This document shows, one piece after another, positions 47,977 to 58,990 of a stretch of DNA of 64,000 bases. Each line of letters begins with the position of its first letter. The first letter of the stretch is position 1. A model generated the notes under the pieces. That model ran no database searches. It was not told the DNA's origin and saw nothing but the letters and a program-made list of their open reading frames with translations. Location: positions 144,474,052 through 144,538,051 of the forward strand of contig CM041083.1 in assembly GCA_023079485.1 (NCBI GenBank), given 5' to 3'. The position numbers and the translations under genes are program-made. This DNA is from Archilochus colubris (Eukaryota > Chordata > Aves > Apodiformes > Trochilidae).

Positions 47977-49064
47977 TATGTGTGAAATCACTCTACTTAT
48001 GTATATATACCAGTATCTTTTAAAATGTACAGTAGGCAACCAAGATTGGAATGTTTTATATTTGTTCTTGTTCAATGCGGTACCAAAGGATGCCATTAAA
48101 CAGTATATTTTCTCTGGAAAAAAATCCATTTTAGGAACAGCTGGACACTCACTCCTGCATCCATGTAACAAGCTATTGTCTTCTCTCCCCTGCCAGCTGT
48201 TGTGAAGCTCTGCAGTAAGCCAGATATCTGAAATAATTCAACTAAAAATCACAATAAAAAAAACCCCAAACAACCTTTTACTGCTCTGTTTCATATACTG
48301 GTAACATTTAAGTAGTTACATTTTGAAAATGAGGGGAAAGGAAAAGGGCAGGGAATTAGGAAGTAAATTAATTTATTTATGTTTTGTAGTAAAGAATATA
48401 TTCATTAATATATTCGTTAAATACTCTAGTTTATGGATTGAATTTCATCCTCTCCTTGTAAAAAAAATTAAAAATTACCAGTTAACTTGTTTTTCCCTAG
48501 CACTAGTTTTTAACTATTTTTTCCTTATTGGAATCAAAATCAAGTAAACGGCCTTTACTAAATATAATTGAACAACATGATTTAGTTTTAATTAATGAAC
48601 TTATGTTTATGTCTGAAAAAACCCAACCATACAGATATGTGGACACCACTGCTCCCATCCCCCCCTGAAAGCTGTCTCAGGGGTACTAGAACTACATTAT
48701 TAAATTCTTGCAGGGAAATTCCTCCTTTTTCAGAATGACACCTTCATGATGTTAATTACTGCTTGCATCTCTTAGAAAGAGACACACTCTTAACACTTGA
48801 AGAACAAATATCTTTCCTCTAGCTTAATCTCCTATTGTTTTATTTTGTTTGGTCACTGGGCAGTGAGTTTATCATCAGGTGAATGTAAGCGTTACATTTT
48901 TCACCTCATTTTTTCCCAGTCGATTCCTATTACTGTAGTTAGAAGAGACTAGGAAAACATTCCACAGCCCTGAGAGAAATAAAAATGAAAACAAAGCTTT
49001 TCTGATAAAAGTCAACCAGGAATCCAGTACCAACCAACAAATGACTTATGCACTAGGAATCATG
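47977..49064. other. AT-rich unique sequence, no gene found
   Basis: About 1.1 kb between a CR1 copy and the GGAA array. Nothing was recognised. Confidence 0.5.
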
Positions 49065-49317
49065 GGAAGGAAGGAAGGAAGGAAGGAAGGAAGGAAGGAA
49101 GGAAGGAAGGAAGGAAGGAAGGAAGGAAGGAAGGAAGGAAGGAAGGAAGGAAGGAAGGAAGGAAGGAAGGAAAGAAGGAAGGAAGGAAGGAAGGAAGGAA
49201 GGAAGGAAGGAAGGAAGGAAGGAAGGAAGGAAGGAAGGAAGGAAGGAAGGAAGGAAGGAAGGAAGGAAGGAAGGAAGGAAGGAAGGAAGGAAGGAAGGAA
49301 GGAAGGAAGGAAGGAAG
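49065..49317. repeat. GGAA tetranucleotide microsatellite, about 63 units
   Basis: This is a 253-bp near-pure GGAA array on the plus strand (TTCC on the minus strand). I see a single interruption, a G-to-A change at 49173. Because four and three have no common factor, every frame reads the same tetrapeptide cycle (Glu-Gly-Arg-Lys on plus, Leu-Pro-Ser-Phe on minus). The 93- and 102-codon open frames across it are therefore artefacts. GGAA is the core of ETS-family binding sites. The purity suggests the array is young and unstable in length. Confidence 0.97.
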
Positions 49318-49690
49318 ATTAGGTTTGTGTGTGTCTGTGGTCTGTGGGTTTTTTGTACCACAAAAATACTGAACAGTTAGAGGATGTGTTCATATTTTTA
49401 TTACTGATGTAGTTGCATTATTTTTAAAGAACCACTCTGCAGGCAGCAACTTGTTGAGATCAAAGAAGATGTTGATTTCCTGATCAGTTATGCTAAATGT
49501 TCTTGCTCTGCTGTTTTATAGCAGATTATGATTGTTTTCCTTAGTTTAAAACCTGAATATGGGTCCCCTATGAATATATCTCTTCTTTCATGTGTTGTTT
49601 TGTGGTTTTTTTTTCCCCTTGTCATTTCTTTCACTAATAGTGAATCTCATATGATTTGGAAGTGAATGAAGACTTGTTTTCACACTCATT
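49318..49690. other. Unique spacer
   Basis: AT-rich sequence between the GGAA array and a CR1 copy. Apart from a brief GT-rich run (about 49324-49338), nothing was recognised. Confidence 0.5.
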
Positions 49691-50049
49691 AAGGCTCTGA
49701 GGAGACCTTATAGCAGCCTTTCAGTACCTGAAGTGGCCCACAGGGAAGCTGGGGAGGGACTTTTACAAGGGCATGTAGTGATAGTACAAAGGGTAATGGT
49801 TTTAAGATGGAAGAGGGTGGATTTAGGTTAGACATTAGGAAAAAAATCTTCACTGTGAGGGTTGTGAGACCTTGGAGTAGATTGCCCGGGAAAATTGTGG
49901 CTGCCCCCTGCCTGGAAGTGTTAAAAGCCAGGTTGGATGGGGATTTGATCAACCTGATCTGTGGGAAGTGTCCCTGCCCATGGCAGGGGTTTTGGAACTA
50001 GATGATCTTTGAGGTCCCTTCTAACTCAGACCATTCTATGATTCTATGA
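49691..50049 (+). mobile_element. CR1 LINE 3' fragment with octamer tail
   Basis: A plus-strand CR1 copy of about 360 bases. It has GGAGACCTTATAGCAGCC, TTTCAGTACCTGAAGTGG, GCATGTAGTGATAG, GGTTAGACATTAGG, CTTCACTGTGAGGGTTGTG, AAAGCCAGGTTGGATGGGG, GAACTAGATGATCTTTGAGG and TCCCTTCTAACTC, and ends in two ATTCTATG octamers. The TCAACCTGATCTG and GTGTCCCTGCCCATGGCAGG words place it in the same broad subfamily as the copy at 7893-8205. It is 5'-truncated. Confidence 0.95.
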
Positions 50050-52814
50050 AGCTTCCATATTTCAAAGAATATTCTAGTTCTGCATCATAGTGATGAAGAA
50101 AATTTTCAAAGTCTGAAAGAAAAATTCAGGGACTTAATTGGAATCCAGAATATCCTTTTCAGGTCCATCTTCAGGAGACTGAAAAATTTATACCTGGGTC
50201 ATACATTTATCTTGTTATGAGTTTAGTGTGAAGGAGTATATAAGAGATGTTTACTATGGAGGTAAGAAATTCATTCCAGTATTTTTTTCCTAAAATTGAT
50301 GAGTTTTTATAGAATTCCTTGATTTGCCAAAAGAGCAAAATCCTAAAAGCAAAATTCCTAAAAGGAACAAAACTAGGAAGTTCCCATAAAGTTTAGACTA
50401 TGTGAATAATATCATTGCTACATAGGTGTGTTTGATATACCTGTGTACAGTTAGGTGTTAATTATAACATTATCTGGTTTAAGCCATTTACTTTATGCAG
50501 TGAAGAGCTTTTTTTTTTTTTTTAGTCATCGCACAGTTACAGCAGAGGATATTCCATGGGTTAACACAAAAACTTCATCATTTCATGCAGGAATAATCAT
50601 GTCTGTAATCATGCAGGAGAAAGAACTCTAATATATTCAGGGTTCACAAGACAGACAAGGAGGTAGAGCAGTGATGAATTATTTCTTCTGTTCAATTTAT
50701 TTAAGAGAGCTGGCTAAAACACTGTCAACGAAATGGGTCACCTGACTTATCACTCTGGAGTAATTTTTCCTTTGATTTCTTTTTCCTGAGGTTTCCCACC
50801 AGTGATTATTATACCTCATCTTTTCACAGCTCTGAATCTGCAAGAATGCTAATGGGATTTCTAAGCTATCTCAAGAAGATGCTATCACATACTGCAATCT
50901 CTGCTTGTTCACCTGCATAAGCACATGTCACTTTCCCCATCTCATGGTCTTGGATTCAGAATAATTCCAGAATCTGCACATTTTTCCCATTTATTTGTGC
51001 CTCATGCTGTTGGCTCACACTGTTCACCACATAGGCTTTTTTTCTCTCCTAGTCATGTCATTTTTTCCAATATCTCCAGGTAACAATGATAAAATTACTA
51101 TAGTATTTCATTTTAAGTGTCATTTCTACAGTAAATGGTAGCACATTAGTGTGCAAATTTGAAAAACATACAGCAGACATTATAAAATATATTGGCTGAC
51201 TTTAGAAAGAAATATATAATTATTATATTTGCATGTGATGTTATTGAAAATAAACATTAGAGTCTTGAAGTGAAAATGGACTAGTATGTAATAAAACATA
51301 ATTGAGTCCTTTTTCACATTATTTTACAGTATAACAAATAGAGAAACAAAACCATTAAATGTAAACATAAGCACAGAAGAATTTACGTTACTTAAAGATC
51401 TAGCCAGGATTTGAATTTCATCATATCTAGGGAAAAAGCTTTTGCTTCTATGTGCCTAAAGACAAAACTGGATTGTTTGATAAGGGGTTAAGTAATTTTG
51501 GGACCAGTAGTAACTTTATTTAGCTGCCAGCCTGCCCATTGACCACAGTCTCTGCAGTTGGGATGAAATCTGTCTCCCCCTGAAGCCTGTCACAGTCTCT
51601 AATCCTAAAGCAGGGCCTGCAGGTGCTTTTCTAATAGAACTATTAAGTAATAGTAGCTTTTCAGCTAAGAAAATAAAATTGTAGTTTTTATGTCACAAAA
51701 TAGCCACCCTGGGGATCAAGAGAAATTCTGCCTTTATAACACACCCCATGCTTTGATGGGATCTCACCATCCTCTTTGTGACACAGGGGTGAAGCATTCA
51801 AGCTTCAGCCACTGCAACACATCCATAAAATGAAGAAAAAGTATTTTACTAATAAGCATGGATGATTCTGTTCCTTTACTTTAGGAAGTAAGGCTGCTGA
51901 AATGCCTCTGAATTACATTTTTTTTTACTGGCATATAGCTGCTAATTTGAGTCCATATTTTCAAGCTCAAGTAATTCACATAAAAGGTCAAATGTAGTCA
52001 AACTTTCAAGAATCCTGAGGGCTTCTGGGGGTTTTGCTGTTATGGGTTTTTTTATTTTGTTTTGTTTTCCTCATGACTCTTAAAAACTAATAAATGGCTA
52101 CTGTAATCTAGCTGTCACCTTGGAAACTGCCTACTTTATTGTATTCCTTAAAGTTACTTTTTTTTCGATCTGAATCCAACATACAGAAGCTTATTTAAAA
52201 TCTTACACTACACAGCAAGGAAGGATCTTCAGGCAAGTATTTTTTTTCCTTTCTATCTTCTTAGACATTATATTATCAGCAGTCACAGTGTTTCTAGCAT
52301 GACTTGATGAAAGTAACTATTTTTAAGGAATGGAGAGATTTTTTCAGAAGGAACCTAATTATCTTTTTATTCTGTGCACCACAAAATATATGAACCTGAC
52401 ATCCAACAGTGGAAATTGTGGTATAGGAGCAATGGAAAATAATAATGGAAATGGCAACGATAATGATTATGATTATAATAATTAATACTAATAAAAATAA
52501 AAATAAATATTGTTATTATTATTAATCAGATAAATTTAGCCACTCTTTCTGCTCCTGGAACATCTACAAAGCAGAATACAATTTCCATGGATATGGTATT
52601 TTCATCAAATTTAACTTTGGCACCCAAAGAATTTTCAGTTAGGTAGTAGGAACAACTAGTATCCAGGGGACAGCCATATGATACTGTTTTTTCACCTATT
52701 AGAAGGGTATTAGTGGCTAAACTAAATCAGTAGAACAGGATTAAATATTTTTTGCTTACAGGAATGGAATAAGCTTTCCATTCAGTCATGTGAATTCAAG
52801 GTCTCGTGTTCCAC
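50050..52814. other. AT-rich unique sequence, no gene found
   Basis: No gene or family was recognised. The patches at about 51520-51620 and 51700-51830 are less AT-rich and could be very old repeat remnants. A TAA/AAT-rich stretch lies at about 52438-52530. Confidence 0.5.
52438..52530. repeat. AAT/TTA-rich low-complexity tract
   Basis: Mixed AAT, GAT and AAAT units extend for about 90 bases and change to TTATTATTATTA on the right. It is a compound, impure microsatellite. Confidence 0.7.
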
Positions 52815-52925
52815 AAGTACCAGACCAAGCTGTTCAGGTCCTTGTTCAGCCTTGAAAAGTTGCAAGTGTGGGGCCTTTGCAACCTCCCTGAGCAGCTTGA
52901 GCAATCCAGCCTTGCAGTCTATATC
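52815..52925 (-). mobile_element. Eroded CR1 remnant, minus strand
   Basis: CAAGCTGTTCAGGTCCTTG, TTCAGCCTTGAAAAGTTGC, GTGGGGCCTTTGCAACCTCC and CTGAGCAGCTTGAGCAATCC follow the antisense CR1 3' region order with many substitutions. Ends are diffuse. This is an old copy compared with those at 42936 or 49691. Confidence 0.65.
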
Positions 52926-53177
52926 TCAAAATGCTCCTAAACTAGTAACTTTTGATGATTACCATGTTCTGCTTCCCTGCTTATATTTCACCTTGAACAA
53001 CAACACTTGACATAATCCACAAAGAGCATATGAAGAATTATTTCCATTCCTATCACTGAAACTCCTCAGCTGGTGTGTGTGTTTTGAGTGTAAAAAGTCC
53101 AATAGATATGTTACTTTGCAATCACCTTTGGGTTATTATATATTTCAAGATTAACATTCCATAATACTATATAGCCT

Positions 53178-53220
53178 ATTAAATTATTATTAAATTATTA
53201 TTATTATTAAATTATTATAT
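53178..53220. repeat. TTA/AAAT-type microsatellite
   Basis: Repeated ATTATTA and TAAATTATT units. It is a short impure trinucleotide-type tract. Confidence 0.75.
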
Positions 53221-54620
53221 AACTCAAGTTGATTGTTTCACAGTAGTATAATCTAAACTGAAAAGAAAGCAGCTATATAATGTGATTAAAAGGTACCAGA
53301 CTGACAAAGCTTAAGTGTTCTTATCTGCCCTGTAAGCTCTCACAGCACAGATTTTGCCATCCAGGCAGAATTCTTTGCAGACCCCATTCTAAACTGCTAT
53401 TTCTAAAAAGAAAGAAAACAGATATTTTATCTTTTATTCCCATTTACCTGTCATTAGCAAAGTTTTTGATCATGGCATTTCAAAACTGGATTTTCATGGC
53501 AGGACTGATCTGTAGGGGTTGAATTCTGCGACTGAATATTTCAAAGTAAAATTACTTTTTTAAGAGAATTTATATAGTTTGCCCTGGTGTTTTTGGGGGA
53601 TCATGTAGTCAGCAATATGCAGAAGTGTAAAATGTACTTTCTTGCTTGTCCTATCATTAGTGTTGATTCTGGAGACCATAATAAACCTGTACAGTGAGTG
53701 AGTAAATAAGAACATGAGTGAGTGAATGGGTAATGAGTTGTCTTCTGTCATTAAAAAGGGCTACAAAAACAGTACATAGCAGGACTCAAACAGATTTTCT
53801 CGTCAGATCCTCTCTAGTGTTATTTTGTTCTGCATGTAGTTTCTCACTTCAAGGATAAATTGAAAATGAAATGTATCTGTTGGGCAGTGTGAACTGTAAC
53901 TGCATAGGACATGGCTCTGCAGAGCACTAATAAAACTTCATGCCAAGGACTGGTTTCCAAATCCCTGGTTGTTGAAAGTTAGCAGATTATTTAAAGCTTA
54001 TTTAGTGTAGTCAGAGAAACTTCCTGCTTCTCATTTTTCTAAATGTACTTTTAATTCACAAAAAGCAAAGAATGTTTCAAGGCCCAGATCTATTCAATCC
54101 AACCTTAGAAACTTAAATGTAAAGCAGGCTTCTAGTGCTGTCTAATGGAAAAGAGATAGCTTACATAAAATTAGTTTTTCAGAGTCTACCTCTTTTCAAT
54201 AGCTATGATGAGAGGTCCTACTCTTCACACAGGCACCAAAAGATGTCTCCGTTTAAAACTTGATGAATTCAGATATCAGTGTTTTACAACATTTGTGATA
54301 ACTGATAAATAAATAGAAAAAAAAAAAAAGAAGACATGTTGGAATCAGAACTTCATTAACATAAGATAATGATACTTAATAGCTTACTTGAAGAAAAGTG
54401 ATTTTACAACTCAAAATGTCAAAGTGCCAGACAGTAGAAATCAAATTATGTTTATAGTTATATTTGCAGGTCCAAGTTTACTCCTGAGGTGAAGAGAAGG
54501 ATTTGAAAGATTTTTATTTCATGGATTCTTGGAAGATGGTTTAAATCAGAGTTTCTTAAACTTTTATGTCTGTTCTTCAGTTTTGGGTAAAATAATACCA
54601 TCTCCTGAATTTTTCTTTTC

Positions 54621-54720
54621 TTTTTTTTTTTTTTTTAATATAAACTAATGGGGAAGAGTTTTTCCCCTTCCCTCTATTTTTTTTTTTTTTTTTTTTTTAA
54701 TATAAACTAATGGGGAAAAA
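54621..54720. repeat. 62-bp tandem duplication of a T-tract unit
   Basis: A unit made of a run of 16 or more T, then AATATAAACTAATGGGGAA, then a TTTTCCC-type word occurs twice with an offset of 62 bases (AATATAAAC at 54637 and 54699). The T-run is longer in the second copy. Confidence 0.85.
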
Positions 54721-57700
54721 AATTTTCCCTACTTTCCCTTTCTGGTTCACAGATGCATATTTGTAATATCTTTCTTGTTTCTTGGTCTCTTTTTTCTGTC
54801 TTGAAAATTGCTGTTTTGACAGTTCAATATTTTAAAAATATTAAGAAACTAAAATGCTAATACTATTACACTTTTTTAAAAAAACATTGTTTTCTAATGA
54901 GGAAAAAATAGATTTGAAGAAGACTGTGGTACTACAAATGGAAGTTTTAAGAACCCAGAACTACTTTGTTAAATTTTAATTAAATGTTATCCCTTCTTAA
55001 GTGCTGGAATAAATTTTCTCTTTGCAATCTCTGTGCCAAAAGCAGTTCTTAAGTGCTGAACAAAGCTAAACTCCAGTCTAGTTCTTTCTCAGTTTGATTC
55101 TGCATGTTAAAGGGACATCTCAAATAACACAAAGGAACTTTTGAAACACATCTCTCCACAAGTCTGAGGCATGTCAGAACTTCTTGGTCTGTTTACTCAG
55201 AGCTCAGTGGCATTCTTGTTGCTATTTCATTTTTGTAATTTATTTTATTTTTTTAACAGGCTTGTTCTTCCAGTTCACTATTGCAGATACACATTCATAT
55301 CTTTTTCAGAAATATTCATTAAAGATCATAAAAATTCTTGAGGTAATCAGAAGGAAATTCGGAAATATTCATGGAATACTTGTCTGTTCTATTGATTTCA
55401 CTCTTTTGTTCAAAAAAACCATCATTATTCTTACCCCGTCTTAAAATATTTTGTGATGGATATTCAGGTAATGTGACACAATTCAGCATGAGCAAGGCAT
55501 TTAGCAGTTCACATCCATAAAAATATGACAGAGCTTCCACATTCTAATATTCTTAAAAGTTTAGAAGGAAACAAACTTCTGATAGAAAATAATTTAGGTG
55601 AATTCAGTCTCATTCATTATTTTGAAATATCTTATATCCCGCATTTATTTTAGAGCCACAACTTTTCTCTGTTTAGTGTGCTAAGAAAGTTCACCTGTTT
55701 GTCAGCTATAGACATTTCTGATGAAAAAAACTCATACCTGGAGCAGTAATATTTGGATTTACTGTTTTTAAATGGGGGTGATTGTACACTGGAACACAAA
55801 ATTTCTGTGGTTTAGTTTATCTTTAAAACTTATCAATTACAAATACATCACTGCCTTATCACTTGAAGCATAGTTTTACTCTTTAATGAAACATAGGTCA
55901 CTGTTTCAGTTTTCCTAAATGCTGTATTTCCATGTTCCTTCTAATTGTTTCACCATTCAGCAGGGAGCTCTAATTTCTGACATTAAATTTGTATTCAATA
56001 TATTGAAACAAGTAGACAATCCTTGAATTTTGAGTAGCCATCAAGAAAAAAATAAAGTTGTGAAATGTCTCTGGAAATGTTGTTTTGCCAAAAATTTACA
56101 GTCATGTCTGGAAACATAATCAGTAAGCAGACAGAAATGAATACTTGACGTCCATTCAAAAGCAGGGAGTAGTTATGGTGAGGAATAAAAATTTTGACAG
56201 AATTGAAAATGTTCTCTTGGTTAAGAGCATGACTGTTAATACAATGATATTTAGACAGAATAAACTAAATTGAGAAAAGTTTACACTGCATGCTAAGGCG
56301 GCTCTTAGAACAAGGCCTCTGCCAGCTGCAGATAAAACAAAATTTCATGATGATGCCACCACTATGTATCTTATCCTGCATTATTTTCTGCTTCTTTTTT
56401 ATTTCTAGATGCCTCTTGGCATCTTCCATGACAGTGATGGTAAGTATGCTGTTCAGTGGCAAAGACCTTAGCAATCAGCAAATATCACTCCTCCCAGCCT
56501 AGGAAATCTCACTGTTTTGCATTCATCTAGGCATCACTCCTATCATGCAGTCCTGGGAAAAGAGAATGTTGAGGTAGTTCTTTCCCCCTGATCACTTCTG
56601 TTTCCTCTTTCGATGAGATCTATAAAGTGTGGTCATCTTGGAAAATGATTATTACAGGCTCTTCTGCTGATTTCAGATAAAATAGTGGAGAACTATGTCT
56701 TTAAAAGTTTTCAGTACAAGAGTGTGAATCATTGTCTTAAATACCTTCTCACATCTGAGCATCAAAGACATTGATGAGGCTCCTGTTACTTCTCCTCTCT
56801 GTTCACTCCTGAGATGTTTTCTTCCCCTATGTCATGGATGTACCATAGTGCTGTGGGAGAAGGAATTAATAACATTTTCTATTATGCTAAATAAATCATC
56901 AGTTTTCCTTATCTTAATTCGTGCTTGCTTATGTGCTTTGTGTAGCCCTTTATAATGTCTGATTTCATTGAAAGGGAGAGAGGAATCTAGGCTGGGCAGG
57001 TGTGAGAGAGAACAGATTGTTCTGACCATTTAGCTAGTAATATTTTATTTGTGTTCTTGTAATGAAAATAGTTGATCATCTTGCAGCCATAGCTTCTGCT
57101 TCAAGACAATATTGAAATTTAAATTGGTTATGGCTTATGAGAAACTTCTCAAGCACAAGAAGCCTTAGGTGGAGGCTAACTATTGGAGTGGAAACTACAA
57201 ATATTTGCTGTTTACTTAGAAAAACAGATTACAAATTTTCAGCTTTCATTGATATAGAACAATATTATTTATTTATTAGGAAAAAAATTACACTGACATC
57301 TGTTGCTGTAAGAAATATTTTTCTTTGTCTTTTTTTTTTGGTGTAAGACACATGAAAGATTACTCTTTCTTTGTTCAGTTCTCTCCTTAGAATCCTTTTC
57401 TTTCTCAAAAGCTAATAGCTACCCAATACTTTTATATCTAATGGAAGGCATAATGTAATGTTCTTCCTGCATCATGCCTTAGTCCTCTTGAATATCCATG
57501 TAATTTCATCGATGTTGCTTTCACCTGTCATTCTCTGTCCTAATATCTCACTACTTCAGTTGTACTAAACCCCAAGTTTCTTCGTAAGCCACTCAAAAAG
57601 TCTTGTTTTTTCCTCTACAAAGGAGAATCATTATCCTCAACATATGCAAATTAACTACTGGTTTTTTTAGCTTAATTATAAAAAAAGATACTGATTTCAC

Positions 57701-58516
57701 ATTGACTTTTCCTTTGCAGAGGCTAGAAAGGAAGCAAAATACTTACATTGAACAAGTTCTTTTTTTCCCCCTGTAGTTATAAACATGAGTTAAGTACTTA
57801 ATATCTGTATCAAGGTTTCTGCATGAAACACTAGTGATAAGAGATTTTTCTACTGAAATAATAAAAGTACCCCACAACACATCGAAGGATTTTTTAGGTG
57901 ACTGACTTATCTGGGGAGAGAAAAAAGGCAGTTGTGACAGAAATTTTGTTTCTTGTTTAAGCTTTGTATTTTCTTCTTTTCAATTATTACCTAGTACTAC
58001 AGGAACTTACTGCTATAATCATGTGATATTTAAATTTACATTAGAGCATATATGAGTTAAAACCCATTGAAGTCAGAAATTTTCCTTTAGATATGTGCAA
58101 ATGCATGAATGATAAATGCAAATGTATGAAATACAAGAACTTACATGCAGCTGTGACTATTAATTTATTTCATTGTCCATTCCTACTTGATAATCCATTG
58201 ATCCCAGCTAGAATCTTAATATTCCCTCCTGTTCACAATATTGTAACTACTTCTGTCAATGAAGAGTAGAATGAGCTACATTCCCCTTTTGTCTTTCTGC
58301 ATACTACATTGGCTTTGATCATTCAAACCAGCAATATGTAAGGGATTGACTACTTGCATTTAAAATATGAAAAATTGAAGATCTAAGATGTGCTAAGAGG
58401 CATGGCTGTACTCTGTGATTCACCTCAGCTCACAAATGAATCATAATTAAACCACTCCCTCAGCAGTCAGTCAGTCTTTGAAAGCCTAAAGTTGAACCCT
58501 TGCTGCTCATCATGTG

Positions 58517-58990
58517 TGTTGGGTTAGCCCTGGCTAGGGGCCAGGCACCGACCCAGTCTCTCAGTTCTATCCACCATGGAACTGGGAAGAAAATACAGAG
58601 AACAGAAGTGAAAAAACTCAAATAGAGACAGGGAACTCACTCACCAGTTACTGTCACAGACAAAACAGACTCAACTTGGGGAATTTAATGTAATTTATTG
58701 CCAATTAATATAAACATTTAAATACTGATTGAGGTATTCAGAAGCAAAGCCAATTATTTAAACAATTATAGAAGGTACCTCCTCTCCCCACGTCCTAATC
58801 TCTATTCCTTTGTTATCCCTGGAAGTTACACCAAGTCCCTTCAGTGAAGCAGAAGAGGTTGTTGTCAGTGTGCACCAGTTTCTTTCTTCCTATCCTTTTT
58901 CTCATTCTTTTCTTCCACTGCTCCTTTCTTCTTCCTCATTTCCACGGCTTCAGTCTGAGTTCTCCTGGCTTTTGTTTGAAAAAAGAAAGA
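58517..58990 (-). mobile_element. Endogenous retrovirus LTR fragment (antisense)
   Basis: The plus strand begins TGTTGGGTTAGCCCTGGCTA, then GGGGCCAGGCACCGACCC, CACTCACCAGTTACTGTCAC and ACAGACTCAACTTGGGG. I know this antisense order from an avian LTR family. On the minus strand AATAAA (58694-58699) lies about 180 bases before the LTR end, matching a polyadenylation signal upstream of U5. The ACTCAACTTGGG word is shared with the LTRs at 11817 and 19535, so the three are relatives, but the remainder differs and is AT-richer. The right end, in a TC-rich tract, is uncertain. No target duplication or retroviral gene was identified. Confidence 0.65.
58694..58699 (-). terminator. Polyadenylation signal in LTR
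   Basis: Minus-strand AATAAA sits in the LTR about 180 bases from its minus-strand 3' end, the expected position for the retroviral R region. If the LTR were transcribed, or if a minus-strand transcript crossed it, it could end here. Confidence 0.45.

Larger units (their letters stand above)
52926..58516. other. Long AT-rich unique stretch, no gene found
   Basis: About 5.6 kb with no recognised gene or interspersed repeat. It contains a TTA-rich run (about 53178-53220) and a duplicated T-tract unit (54621-54720). Open frames do not exceed 86 codons. Confidence 0.55.

Noticed and set aside
49041..49361. Open frames of 93 and 102 codons with tetrapeptide repeats
   Set aside because: They are the translation of the GGAA microsatellite and its flanks, which is open in every frame, and so they are not genes.
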